Shown here: positions 8,199-17,569 of the stretch, one piece after another
How positions within the stretch are numbered: the stretch's first letter is position 1
Layout of the letters: the number at the start of each line of letters is the position of its first letter
From: Clostridium luticellarii
GTDB lineage: Bacteria; Bacillota; Clostridia; Clostridiales; Clostridiaceae
Assembly (NCBI RefSeq): GCF_002995845.1
Contig: NZ_PVXP01000033.1
Span: forward strand, 1 to 32,745
Reading direction: 5' to 3'
DNA: 32,745 nucleotides
Made by a program: the position numbers and the translations under genes
The notes under the pieces: model-generated
Seen by the model: only the letters and a program-made list of their open reading frames with translations
Databases searched by the model: none
Told to the model about the DNA's origin: nothing

Positions 8199-8939
8199 AT
8201 GTCAGGACATTCAAAATGGCATAATATACAGGCTAAGAAGGGCAAGGCAGATGCAAAAAAAGGAAAAATATTTACTAAGATAGGAAAAGAACTGGCAATT
8301 GCAGCTAAAACCGGCGGCTCAAACCCTGATAATAATGCAAAATTGAGGGATGTTATAGCGAAAGCTAAGGCAAATAATATGCCTCAGGATACAGTGAACA
8401 GGGCAATCAAAAAAGGTGCAGGAGAAATGGAAGGCGTAAACTATGAAGAAATAGTTTATGAAGGATATGGACCAGCGGGAGTTGCCATAATAGTAAAAGC
8501 ATTAACTGATAATAAAAATAGAACAGCAAGCAGTGTAAGAGCTGCATTTTCAAGGCATGGTGGAAACCTAGGAGCTAATGGATGTGTATCATGGATGTTT
8601 CAGACTAAGGGTCAAATTATTATAGAGAGAAAAGATGACATTGATGAAGATGAAATCATGATGCAGGCATTGGATGCGGGTGCGGAGGACTTTGATGCCC
8701 AGGATGAAGTATTTGAAATAATTACTGCTGCAGAGGACTTTGGAAAAGTGAGAGAAAAACTTGAAACAGAGGGATTTGATTTTCTGTCAGCGGATATTAC
8801 CATGATACCAGATAATACCGTATCTGTTGATATGGAAACTGCTGAAAAAGTTCAGAATTTAATAGATAAACTTGAAGAAGATGACGATGTCCAGGATGTT
8901 TATCACAATGCTGATTTCCCTGAAGAGTTTGAGGGATAA
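8199..8939 (+). CDS. YebC/PmpR family protein
   Basis: A 246-residue protein of standard family length, starting [20 protein letters not shown] as almost all members do, with the conserved block [21 protein letters not shown]. YebC proteins have been described as DNA-binding transcription regulators and more recently as translation factors that relieve ribosome stalling at proline stretches; which applies here cannot be told from sequence. TTAGGAGG gives a strong ribosome-binding site. It is monocistronic, with its own promoter and a strong terminator. In B. subtilis the homologue (yrbC) also lies near bofC and ruvAB. Confidence 0.95.
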   Translation: MSGHSKWHNIQAKKGKADAKKGKIFTKIGKELAIAAKTGGSNPDNNAKLRDVIAKAKANNMPQDTVNRAIKKGAGEMEGVNYEEIVYEGYGPAGVAIIVKALTDNKNRTASSVRAAFSRHGGNLGANGCVSWMFQTKGQIIIERKDDIDEDEIMMQALDAGAEDFDAQDEVFEIITAAEDFGKVREKLETEGFDFLSADITMIPDNTVSVDMETAEKVQNLIDKLEEDDDVQDVYHNADFPEEFEG

Positions 8940-9044
8940 AGGGCTGACGGCATTATTATTAGTTTAAAAACACATACATAATGTTATTATGGTTTTGCTG
9001 TAGAAAACGTTCAATATTTTTAACATGTATATTATGATAAATGT

Positions 9045-9088
9045 AAATTACTCTTTATATAACAAAAAATATAAAGAGTAATTTTTTT
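9045..9088 (+). terminator. Rho-independent terminator downstream of yebC
   Basis: A 16-bp stem (arms 9045-9060 and 9069-9084, core AAATTACTCTTTAT / ATAAAGAGTAATTT) runs straight into seven T residues (9082-9088). Confidence 0.85.
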
Positions 9089-9229
9089 GTTATTAAATGA
9101 CATATTAGAAGAATATTTGTTCGACATAATTATATACAAATATTTAAAAATGTTCTTTTACATTTTTAGAATATAACAATCTTAATTGTGAAAAATAATA
9201 ATAACAACAGTTTGTAAGGAGTAATTGAT

Positions 9230-10054
9230 ATGAAACGTATGTTAGCTATTGTTGTTTTTGCAGTTATAATATGTATGGACAATGTTACCCTGGCTGAGTT
9301 TGGAAATTATGAAGTCCATTTTTTGAGTGTAGGTCAGAGTGACTGTATTCTAATAAAAACTGACGATAAAAATTATCTGATAGACACAGGTGCTGCCTAT
9401 TATACCAGAAGAATCATGAGGTATTTGGATCTAAATGGGGTAAACAAAATAGATGGTATAATACTTACTCATTATCATGATGATCACTATGATGGAATAA
9501 TTAAAATAGCTCAGTCCAGGAAGGTTTGTAAGGTTTATCTGCCGGGTCATGAAAATCAGGTTAAAAATCATATAAGTGATAAACTAAATAAAATGGGAAT
9601 TGCTGTGGAGTATATAAAGAGAAACTTTGAAATCAGATCTCATGGATTCAGGCTCAAGGCCATTGGACCAATTCATGAGGATAAATCTACAGAAAACAAC
9701 AATTCTATAGTCCTTCAGGGGAAAATAGATGGGTTGACATATGTATTTCCAGGTGATTGTGAGAGAGCAGAAGAAGAGGATATGTTGAAAACCGGTGAAC
9801 TTAAAAAATGTGATGTGCTAAAGGTACCTCATCATGGATTGAATACAAGTACTACAGATAAGTTTTTGGATAAAACAAAACCCAGAGTGGCAATTATAAC
9901 AAGCGATGGGGCTGGAACTCCTGACAAAAGAGTTGAAAACAGGCTTATAAACAGTGGAGCTATAGTTTGGAGAATAGATAATCAGGGGAACATAGTCGTT
10001 AGGAATGGTGTATTGTACTGCAGTAAAAATTATACCTGTATAGAATTAAAATAA
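9230..10054 (+). CDS. Secreted ComEC-like metallo-beta-lactamase-fold hydrolase
   Basis: A 274-residue protein. Residues 1-22 form a signal peptide or N-terminal anchor (KR, then a hydrophobic run ending near TLA). The mature part resembles the C-terminal hydrolase domain of the competence protein ComEC: VHFLSVGQSDCILI, YLIDTGA, and the metal motif H81-Y-H83-D84-D85-H86, then FPGDCE and LKVPHHG. ComEC-type domains are thought to act on nucleic acid at the cell surface. Here the ComEC membrane channel is absent, so this is a free-standing extracytoplasmic enzyme of unknown substrate. AAGGAG lies upstream of the ATG. It is followed 58 nt later by the BofC-like gene. Confidence 0.85.
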   Translation: MKRMLAIVVFAVIICMDNVTLAEFGNYEVHFLSVGQSDCILIKTDDKNYLIDTGAAYYTRRIMRYLDLNGVNKIDGIILTHYHDDHYDGIIKIAQSRKVCKVYLPGHENQVKNHISDKLNKMGIAVEYIKRNFEIRSHGFRLKAIGPIHEDKSTENNNSIVLQGKIDGLTYVFPGDCERAEEEDMLKTGELKKCDVLKVPHHGLNTSTTDKFLDKTKPRVAIITSDGAGTPDKRVENRLINSGAIVWRIDNQGNIVVRNGVLYCSKNYTCIELK

Positions 10055-10112
10055 TATAAATATGTATAATTTTTATAAAAATGTCCATAATACCCAATAG
10101 AGGAGGGATATT

Positions 10113-10715
10113 ATGGATAGAAGAAAAATTCGTACAACGGTCCTAGTTGTTTTTACTATTTTAATCTTTGTGTTGAGTTGTTATATATGTGTGGTAGGAT
10201 TTCAAAATATAAATATGGAAAAAAACTTAAGCCAAGCTAAAAAGAATTCCAATTCTTATGATACTGTAAAGGTAAATTCTTCCATGAATGATGCTGTAGC
10301 TGATGATGCCAGGATAATATTCAAGATAAAATATAATAAAAGTGGAGAAGTGCAAGTAGAGAAACAGGAATCCGCAGGAAAGCTAGCCGGTAAGAAAAAA
10401 AGTGAAGTTGAAAAAGCCTATAAGGGTGTAGGATATAAGATTGAGAAATTCAGTGCAGGGGAAATAATATTAGTAAAAGATGTGGATAAATATGCTCCCG
10501 GTAAATATGTGCTGGGGATAAAAGATGGATTCATAGCTATATATAAAACAGATAAACAGGGAAATATGTTTATAGAGAATAAAAAAAGAGATATTACCCA
10601 TATAAGTACAGATAGATTGAAGGCAGAGGATATTAAACTTTTAACTAAGGGAGACAAATATTTTCAATGTAATACCAGAGAAGAAGCGGAAGCACGCCTT
10701 GAGGACTATGAATAG
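10113..10715 (+). CDS. BofC-like single-pass membrane protein
   Basis: A 200-residue protein with a basic N-terminus and one membrane segment (about residues 8-30), then an extracytoplasmic region. The C-terminal part (about residues 100-200: EKAYKGVGYKIEKF, YVLGIKDGFIAIYK, then ISTDRL and EARLEDYE) resembles by eye the C-terminal domain of BofC. In B. subtilis BofC is a forespore-secreted inhibitor of SpoIVB signalling in the sigma-K checkpoint. The position just before ruvA matches the B. subtilis bofC locus, which supports the call. Function in a clostridium is not established. A terminator overlaps the 3' end of the coding sequence. Confidence 0.6.
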   Translation: MDRRKIRTTVLVVFTILIFVLSCYICVVGFQNINMEKNLSQAKKNSNSYDTVKVNSSMNDAVADDARIIFKIKYNKSGEVQVEKQESAGKLAGKKKSEVEKAYKGVGYKIEKFSAGEIILVKDVDKYAPGKYVLGIKDGFIAIYKTDKQGNMFIENKKRDITHISTDRLKAEDIKLLTKGDKYFQCNTREEAEARLEDYE

Positions 10716-10735
10716 TGGCCTTTAAGGCTTTTTTT
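10696..10735 (+). terminator. Terminator overlapping the stop codon of the BofC-like gene
   Basis: GCCTT (10696-10700) pairs with AAGGC (10724-10728). Inner pairing (ACTAT/ATAGT around the stop codon) extends the stem with bulges, and seven T residues follow (10729-10735). The left arm lies inside the last codons of the gene. Confidence 0.65.
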
Positions 10736-11044
10736 ATGTAAAGGAAACTGACTTGATTAGTGTAATTATCACTTGAACTAAGGTATTCAAAATGATAAAG
10801 TATAATATATGTGGTAATATTTATCCGAAAGCTGCCGCATTTATTCGATGGCTGCAATTGCCGTCAATACTCCCAACGCACTCTGTGAAAGCGACTGTCA
10901 CCAAATCAAAGATTGGGGACATCTGCTTTTCTTAAAGTGGAGATAAGCACTGCTGCGCGCAGGGATCAAGCATCAGTTAATGTAGATTTTCGATGAACCT
11001 GGAAATCTATCAGAGTTGAACTTTATTTTATGGGGGAATTTTGG
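10736..11044 (+). other. Gene-free, structured segment upstream of ruvA
   Basis: No convincing gene is seen. A TATAAT at 10801-10806 could start a leader. From about 10825 to 10975 the DNA is visibly richer in G/C than its surroundings. Inverted repeats include CCCAA/TTGGG (10872-10876/10913-10917) enclosing GTGA/TCAC (10885-10888/10898-10901); TGCTT/AAGCA (10924-10928/10945-10949); the palindrome CTGCGCGCAG just after it; and TAGATTTTC/GGAAATCTA (10983-10991/11001-11009, one G-U pair), which is 35 nt before the ruvA start. All plus-strand frames are interrupted by stops. It matches no riboswitch that I recognise. It may be a structured leader, or the relic of a repeat or gene. Confidence 0.4.
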
Positions 11045-11635
11045 ATGTATGAATACATAAAGGGAATATATAAAGGTGTGAGCAGAGATTATATTATAGT
11101 TGAAAACAATGGCATGGGATATAAAATAAATACATCTGGCAGCACTATTGCTAAAACCCCAAAAATAGGTGAGAACATATTATTGTATTTACAGCAAATA
11201 GTAAGGGAAGATTTTATAGGATTGTATGGTTTCCTGACAAAAGAAGAGATAAACATGTTCAACCTTCTTCTAACTATAAATGGGATAGGTGCTAAAGCAG
11301 CGCTTTCACTTTTGTCTATAAGCAGTGTTGCTAATTTGAAGTATTCTATAATATCTGGAGATGAGAAGAATTTAGTAAGGGCTCCTGGAATAGGTAAAAA
11401 AACTGCACAGAGAATTATTCTTGAGTTAAAGGATAAGATGTCACCAGAGGAAATTGAGAATTATAAAGATGGCAATAGGGAATTTGATGCAGTTAAAACC
11501 ACTTCTGAGGTTGTAGAAGCTCTTAAGGCTCTTGGATATTCTGAAAAAGAAGCAAATAGTGCGTTAAAGACCATAGATAATAGCAATTCCATTGAAGCTA
11601 TGATAAAAGAAGCTTTGAAATTTTTAATGAATTAG
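11045..11635 (+). CDS. ruvA: Holliday junction DNA helicase subunit RuvA
   Basis: A 196-residue protein that binds the four-way junction and loads the RuvB motor during branch migration. The N-terminal OB fold begins MYEYIKGIYKG; the two helix-hairpin-helix motifs are seen in LTINGIGAKAALSLLS and LVRAPGIGKKTAQRIILEL; the C-terminal RuvB-binding domain is EVVEALKALGYSEKEAN. An in-frame ATG at 11030 would add five residues, but GGGGGA (11032-11037) is spaced seven bases from the ATG at 11045, and that start matches the family N-terminus. It is the first gene of ruvA-ruvB-queA-tgt-yajC. No ruvC gene is adjacent, as is usual in Firmicutes. Confidence 0.97.
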   Translation: MYEYIKGIYKGVSRDYIIVENNGMGYKINTSGSTIAKTPKIGENILLYLQQIVREDFIGLYGFLTKEEINMFNLLLTINGIGAKAALSLLSISSVANLKYSIISGDEKNLVRAPGIGKKTAQRIILELKDKMSPEEIENYKDGNREFDAVKTTSEVVEALKALGYSEKEANSALKTIDNSNSIEAMIKEALKFLMN

Positions 11636-11649
11636 GCTAGGTGATAGGT

Positions 11650-12702
11650 ATGGAAAATAGAATAGTCACTCCATTTAATATGGAGGGTGATATTGAAAAC
11701 GAACATAGTTTGAGACCTAAAAGACTTAGTGAATATATAGGACAAAGCCGGGTAAAAAATAAACTTAATATATTTATAGAAGCTGCAAAGAATAGAAAGG
11801 AAGCACTGGATCATGTACTTCTATATGGTCCGCCGGGACTTGGGAAAACCACTCTTGCAAATATAATTGCCCTGGAAATGGGAGGAAGTCTGAAGGTTAC
11901 TTCTGGCCCGGCTATAGAGAGAGCAGGTGATTTAGCCGCAATACTCACCAGCTTGAATGATAGAGATGTACTTTTTATAGATGAAATACACAGATTAAAT
12001 AGAAGTGTGGAGGAAATATTATATCCTGCCATGGAAGACTATGCACTGGATATAGTTATAGGGAAAGGTGCTGCTGCAAAATCCATAAGGCTGGATCTGC
12101 CTAAATTCACATTAATAGGAGCCACTACCAGAGTAGGACTTTTAACCTCTCCATTGAGGGATAGATTCGGCATGTTGTGTCCCATGGAGTTTTATGGAGA
12201 AAAGGAACTCAGTGAAATTATAATTAGATCTGCAAAGATACTCAATATAAATATAGAACATGAAGCTGCCATGGAAATAGGCAAAAGGTCAAGAGGAACT
12301 CCGAGAATCGCAAATAGACTTTTGAAGAGAGTTAGGGATTATTCAGAGGTGAAGGGCAATGGAACAATAGATGTTGAAACCAGCAAGCTTGCATTGAAAT
12401 TATTGGAAGTGGATGAAGAGGGCTTTGACAGCATAGACAATAAGATATTAAAAGCTATAATTGACAATTTCAATGGAGGGCCTGTGGGAATAGAAACATT
12501 GGCCTATTTTATAGGAGAAGAATTGGATACTGTGGAAGATGTATATGAACCCTATTTACTTCAGAAAGGTTTTATAATAAGAACTCCCAGAGGAAGAATA
12601 GCATCTGACAGTGCTTATAGACATTTTAACAAGACTAGAAAAAATAAAAATTCGAATAAAAAAACAGCACAATCATCTTTATTTGATGGTGATAATTGCT
12701 GA
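11650..12702 (+). CDS. ruvB: Holliday junction branch-migration ATPase RuvB
   Basis: A 350-residue AAA+ motor. Visible are the family N-terminus [12 protein letters not shown], Walker [14 protein letters not shown], Walker B with DEIHR, the sensor/arginine-finger region [19 protein letters not shown] and a C-terminal winged helix ending in [19 protein letters not shown] at 11641 is in frame, but AGGTGA (11639-11644) is correctly placed for the ATG at 11650. It starts 14 nt after ruvA. Confidence 0.98.
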   Translation: MENRIVTPFNMEGDIENEHSLRPKRLSEYIGQSRVKNKLNIFIEAAKNRKEALDHVLLYGPPGLGKTTLANIIALEMGGSLKVTSGPAIERAGDLAAILTSLNDRDVLFIDEIHRLNRSVEEILYPAMEDYALDIVIGKGAAAKSIRLDLPKFTLIGATTRVGLLTSPLRDRFGMLCPMEFYGEKELSEIIIRSAKILNINIEHEAAMEIGKRSRGTPRIANRLLKRVRDYSEVKGNGTIDVETSKLALKLLEVDEEGFDSIDNKILKAIIDNFNGGPVGIETLAYFIGEELDTVEDVYEPYLLQKGFIIRTPRGRIASDSAYRHFNKTRKNKNSNKKTAQSSLFDGDNC

Positions 12703-12745
12703 CATCTGAACATAACTTGGACAAAATGAAACGGAGTGAAACATA

Positions 12746-13771
12746 TTGAAGGTTACGGATTTTGATTTTTATCTGCCTAAGGAATTAATTGCACAACATC
12801 CGTTAAAGCAGAGAGATGAAGCAAGACTTATGGTATTGGATAAGGAGACAGGGAAAGTAGAGCACAGGGTATTTAAAGATATAATAGACTACTTAAATCC
12901 AGGAGATTGTCTTGTGCTGAATGATACCAGGGTTTTACCCGCCAGGCTCATAGGGAAAAAAGAGGGTACTGGTGGTAAAATGGAAATTTTGCTGCTAAAG
13001 AGAAATGGAGACAACACCTGGGAGACACTGGTTAAGCCGGGGAAAAGGGCCAGGGTTGGAGATAGATTTGATTTTGGAGATGGAGAATTAAAAGCTGAAA
13101 TATCTCAGATAAAGGAAGATGGAAACAGGATAGTCAAATTTGAATATGAGGGAATATTTGAAGAAGTGCTGGATAGACTTGGACAAATGCCTCTGCCGCC
13201 TTACATAAAGGAAAAGCTGAAGGATAAGGAAATGTATCAGACAGTATATTCCAAAGAAGAGGGATCAGCAGCGGCTCCTACAGCAGGACTTCATTTTACA
13301 GAGGATTTACTCCAAAAAATAGAAGAGAAAGGAGTTAAACTTGCTTTTCTCACTCTGCATGTGGGTATTGGAACTTTTAGGCCGGTTAAGGTTGAAAATA
13401 TAGAAGATCATGATATGCATTCAGAATACTACCGTATGTCGAGGAAAACTGCTGATATAATTAACGGAGCAAGGAAAAACGGACACAGTGTAATTTCTGT
13501 GGGAACTACATCCTGCAGGACACTTGAAACCATAGCGGATGAAAACGGAGAAGTCAGAGAGCAGTCAGGCTGGACGGATATATTTATATATCCTGGATAT
13601 AAGTACAAGATAGTGGATAAACTCATAACCAATTTTCATCTTCCACAGTCTACGCTCATAATGTTGGTGAGTGCACTATGCGGGAGAGAAAATATATTAA
13701 ATGCCTACCAGGAGGCAGTTAAAAATAGATACAGATTTTTCAGCTTTGGAGATGCCATGTTCATCAAGTAA
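12746..13771 (+). CDS. queA: S-adenosylmethionine:tRNA ribosyltransferase-isomerase
   Basis: A 341-residue enzyme that transfers and isomerises the ribose of S-adenosylmethionine onto preQ1 in tRNA, giving epoxyqueuosine. The conserved N-terminus is [19 protein letters not shown]; later blocks include [28 protein letters not shown] and [17 protein letters not shown]. Translation starts at TTG, with CGGAGTG upstream, and this start matches the family. It is followed immediately by tgt, which inserts the queuine precursor, so both steps of the pathway are adjacent. Confidence 0.97.
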   Translation: MKVTDFDFYLPKELIAQHPLKQRDEARLMVLDKETGKVEHRVFKDIIDYLNPGDCLVLNDTRVLPARLIGKKEGTGGKMEILLLKRNGDNTWETLVKPGKRARVGDRFDFGDGELKAEISQIKEDGNRIVKFEYEGIFEEVLDRLGQMPLPPYIKEKLKDKEMYQTVYSKEEGSAAAPTAGLHFTEDLLQKIEEKGVKLAFLTLHVGIGTFRPVKVENIEDHDMHSEYYRMSRKTADIINGARKNGHSVISVGTTSCRTLETIADENGEVREQSGWTDIFIYPGYKYKIVDKLITNFHLPQSTLIMLVSALCGRENILNAYQEAVKNRYRFFSFGDAMFIK

Positions 13772-13827
13772 TTCCAAGGTTCAGGTGAAAAACTATAAAT
13801 TGTTCATTGTCAATTATATAAGTATGA

Positions 13828-14964
<1,137 letters not shown>

Positions 14965-14996
14965 GAATCGCTTGATTTTAGAAGGAGGTGAATAAG

Positions 14997-15320
14997 TTGG
15001 ATTCATTGATTAGATTGGCGCCATGGATAGTTATAATAGCTTTTTTTTACTTGCTTGTATTTTTGCCAGAGAGCAGAAGAAGGAAGAAATACAATACCAT
15101 GTTGAGTAATCTTAAAGTAAATGATCAAGTTATTACCAAAGGCGGCATAATTGGTAAAATCATAAATATAAGGGAAAACGAAAGTTTTATAACAATTCAG
15201 ACAGGTCCTGACAGAATAAAGATAAAGCTTGACAAAACAGGAGTGCTCAATGTGTTATCTGAGAACAAAACCTCAGAAGACTCCGGTGAGAACAAAATTG
15301 AAGGAAAAAAAGAAGTTTAG
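14997..15320 (+). CDS. yajC: Preprotein translocase subunit YajC
   Basis: A 107-residue single-pass membrane protein associated with the SecDF export complex. The membrane segment (about residues 8-25) is followed by the family motif FLPESRRRKKYNTML and the soluble domain block LKVNDQVITKGGIIGKI. A GTG at 14988 lies within the Shine-Dalgarno sequence AAGGAGGTG (14983-14990) and is not plausible as a start; TTG at 14997 is six bases beyond it and is chosen. It lies directly after tgt; secD and secF are about 2.2 kb downstream, separated by the scf genes. Confidence 0.94.
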   Translation: MDSLIRLAPWIVIIAFFYLLVFLPESRRRKKYNTMLSNLKVNDQVITKGGIIGKIINIRENESFITIQTGPDRIKIKLDKTGVLNVLSENKTSEDSGENKIEGKKEV

Positions 15321-15380
15321 AATTTAGGTATAAAGCATCTTTTATCTACATAGATACTATTAGATAGGAGGTGTTTTAAT

Positions 15381-15752
15381 TTGGAAAGAAGCAATAATTA
15401 TTTTTCTGCTATAGAAGGAGTTATTAGAGGGTTTATAATTACCGTGGTTTTACTTTTAATATTTGCCGTTGTCATGACTTTTATAGAAGTAAGCTCCCAG
15501 ATAAGTTATATAGTGTATCTGATTACCACAATACTTAGCATAATGTACGCTTCCATTTACGCAGTGAGGAAAATAGGTGAGAGAGGATGGCTCATAGGAA
15601 TTATAGTGACCCTTTTATATTTGTTCATACTGTATGTGGTTTCTGTAATTTCCGGAAATTCTGCAGTTATAGGTGTAGCTGGAGTTAAGAGATTGGTACT
15701 TGCACTTATAGTAGGCGCCCTGTCTGGAATGATTGGAATTAATCTGAAGTAG
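15381..15752 (+). CDS. TIGR04086-type four-helix membrane protein
   Basis: A 123-residue hydrophobic protein with four predicted membrane helices and almost no soluble part. It resembles the Clostridia/Bacilli family known as TIGR04086 (YrzE in B. subtilis), which commonly sits after yajC. The role is unknown. The TTG start has TAGGAGGTG upstream. It directly precedes the scfA-scfB ranthipeptide genes, though a separate promoter before scfA suggests independent expression. Confidence 0.7.
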   Translation: MERSNNYFSAIEGVIRGFIITVVLLLIFAVVMTFIEVSSQISYIVYLITTILSIMYASIYAVRKIGERGWLIGIIVTLLYLFILYVVSVISGNSAVIGVAGVKRLVLALIVGALSGMIGINLK

Positions 15753-15795
15753 CTTTTGTATGAATTTGACTTCACTTTATTTTATAAATTATTTA

Positions 15796-15804
15796 TGTTA
15801 TAAT
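15796..15804 (+). promoter_or_regulatory. Extended -10 promoter element for scfA
   Basis: TGTTATAAT is an extended -10 element (TATAAT at 15799-15804) 40 nt before the scfA start. No good -35 is present at normal spacing; a TTGACT at 15766 is too far away. Confidence 0.45.
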
Positions 15805-15843
15805 CAGTCAGAAAGACATCTTTAATTAATGGAGGAGTTTAAT

Positions 15844-15981
15844 ATGAAGCATATAAAAACTATAAGTAATACTAATATAAAAGACAGCCTAAAGAAACCG
15901 GGATGTAAAGAATGTGCTAATTCATGCCAGTCAGCATGCAAAACTTCTTGCACAGTTGCCAATTTGGCTTGTGAAAACTAA
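15844..15981 (+). CDS. scfA: SCIFF ranthipeptide precursor
   Basis: This 45-residue peptide is the 'six cysteines in forty-five residues' (SCIFF) precursor. It begins MKHIKTI, as these leaders do, and carries cysteines at 21, 24, 28, 32, 36 and 43. The cognate radical-SAM enzyme ScfB links cysteine sulfurs to non-alpha carbons of acceptor residues, giving a ranthipeptide; Thr34 and Thr37 beside Cys36 are candidate acceptor sites by analogy. GGAGGAG lies upstream of the ATG. The maturase starts 88 nt downstream beyond a hairpin. SCIFF peptides are nearly universal in clostridia and have been linked to quorum-like regulation in solventogenic species, but their general function remains unclear. 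Confidence 0.95.
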   Translation: MKHIKTISNTNIKDSLKKPGCKECANSCQSACKTSCTVANLACEN

Positions 15982-15985
15982 CATA

Positions 15986-16027
15986 AATTTTAGGCAGTAA
16001 CAAATTAAACAGTTACTGCCTAAAATT
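15986..16027 (+). terminator. 16-bp hairpin between scfA and scfB
   Basis: AATTTTAGGCAGTAAC (15986-16001) and GTTACTGCCTAAAATT (16012-16027) are perfectly complementary around a ten-base loop. No T-tract follows, so it may be a weak or partial terminator, or an mRNA-stabilising 3' structure for the peptide transcript, rather than a full stop. The scfB Shine-Dalgarno starts 30 nt after it. Confidence 0.7.
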
Positions 16028-16069
16028 ATGCTGCTGAGATTATTGTTTTTGATTGTAGGAGGGAAAAAT

Positions 16070-17428
16070 TTGGCTAATATTCATAAATTCATGCAGGGCG
16101 GGTACCGTTATGTGTTGGATATAAATTCTGGGGCACTTCATGAAGTTGACCAGCTGGTGTATGATATCCTGGATGATGAAAAACTGCCTGGTCCTGAAGA
16201 GACGCTGGAAATGCTCAAAGATAAATATGAAAAAGAAGATATTGTCCAGGCGTATGAAGAAATAGAAGAATTAATTAAAGAGGACATGCTATATTCGAAG
16301 GATCTCTATGAAAACATTGCACTTAAGAATGACAATTCAAAATCCTATATAAAGGCATTATGCTTGAATATAGCCCACGACTGTAATTTAAGGTGTAAGT
16401 ATTGTTTTGCAGATGAAGGCGAGTACAGGGGAAGCAGAAAACTTATGTCTGCAGATATAGGAAAAAGAGCTATTGATTTTGTCATAGAAAAATCTGGTCC
16501 TAGAAAAAATATAGAAGTTGACTTGTTTGGCGGTGAGCCCCTCATGGCTTTTGATGCCGTAAGGGAGATTGTAGACTACGCAAAATCTCAGGAAAAAATA
16601 CACAATAAAAGTATAAGATTTACTATGACTACCAATGCCACACTTTTAAATGATGAAATAATGGATTATCTGGATAAAAATATGGGAAATATAGTGTTGA
16701 GCATTGACGGAAGAAAAGAAGTAAATGACAGAGTAAGAGTGAGGATAGATGGAAGTGGAACCTTTGACTCCATACTGCCCAAGATTAAAAAAATGGTAAA
16801 AATGAGGGATAAATCCAAACAATACTATGCCCGGGGAACTTTCACCAGAAAAAATACGGATTTTTTCAAGGATATAAAGTATCTTGCGGATGAAGGATTT
16901 GATGAAATATCCATAGAGCCTGTGGTACTTCCTGAGGACAATCCACTGTCAATAAGGGAGGAGGATCTGCCAATCATCTATGAACAGTATGACAAGCTGT
17001 ATGGAGAGATGCTTCGAAACAATGGAAAGTTTAAATTCTATCATTTTAATATAGATATTACTGGGGGACCTTGTGTATATAAAAGAATATCGGGCTGTGG
17101 AGCGGGACATGAATATGTAGCCATAACTCCTGATGGAGACATATATCCGTGCCATCAATTTGTGGGCAATAAAGATTTTAAAATGGGAAATCTAAAGGAT
17201 TGGAACAATTTAAGAAAGGATATTGCCCAGGAGTTTAAGGAAGCCCATATATATAATAAACCTAAATGCAGGGAGTGCTGGGCAAGATTTTACTGCAGCG
17301 GCGGATGCCAGGCAAACAATTATAATTTTAATGGAGATATGAAGGAGCCCTATGCATTGGGGTGTAAAATGCAAAAAAAGAGAATCGAGTGTGCTGTTGC
17401 CCTTAAAGCCAGAACAATGAAAAAATGA
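16070..17428 (+). CDS. scfB: SCIFF peptide radical-SAM maturase
   Basis: A 452-residue ranthipeptide synthase. An N-terminal peptide-recognition (RRE-like) domain (about residues 1-80) precedes the radical-SAM core, whose [4Fe-4S] ligands are Cys105, Cys109 and Cys112 in DCNLRCKYCF. DLFGGEPLM is the SAM-binding GGE motif. The C-terminal SPASM domain is cysteine-rich (PDGDIYPCHQF, CRECWARFYCSGGCQ) and holds auxiliary clusters. An ATG at 16028 sits at the foot of the hairpin and lacks a ribosome-binding site. TTG at 16070, six bases after AGGAGGG (16057-16063), gives the usual NIHKF N-terminus. The substrate is the adjacent ScfA. Confidence 0.95.
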   Translation: MANIHKFMQGGYRYVLDINSGALHEVDQLVYDILDDEKLPGPEETLEMLKDKYEKEDIVQAYEEIEELIKEDMLYSKDLYENIALKNDNSKSYIKALCLNIAHDCNLRCKYCFADEGEYRGSRKLMSADIGKRAIDFVIEKSGPRKNIEVDLFGGEPLMAFDAVREIVDYAKSQEKIHNKSIRFTMTTNATLLNDEIMDYLDKNMGNIVLSIDGRKEVNDRVRVRIDGSGTFDSILPKIKKMVKMRDKSKQYYARGTFTRKNTDFFKDIKYLADEGFDEISIEPVVLPEDNPLSIREEDLPIIYEQYDKLYGEMLRNNGKFKFYHFNIDITGGPCVYKRISGCGAGHEYVAITPDGDIYPCHQFVGNKDFKMGNLKDWNNLRKDIAQEFKEAHIYNKPKCRECWARFYCSGGCQANNYNFNGDMKEPYALGCKMQKKRIECAVALKARTMKK

Positions 17429-17482
17429 CCGACATTTTACATAAAGTTAATATATAATGCAATTCTATTTAAGTTTATAGTA

Positions 17483-17511
17483 TTGACGGTATTTTCACTA
17501 AGTAATATAAT
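17483..17511 (+). promoter_or_regulatory. Sigma-A promoter of secD-secF
   Basis: TTGACG (17483-17488) and TATAAT (17506-17511) with an ideal 17-nt spacer, about 60 nt before the secD start. Confidence 0.75.
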
Positions 17512-17569
17512 TTTTAATGTGGGCTGTTGTAAAAAAATAGTATTTATTTACAGGTTAAGGAGGATGAAG

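Noticed and set aside
16028-16069. Upstream ATG as scfB start
   Set aside because: It abuts the right arm of the hairpin, has no Shine-Dalgarno, and would add 14 residues absent from the family. TTG at 16070 with AGGAGGG is better.
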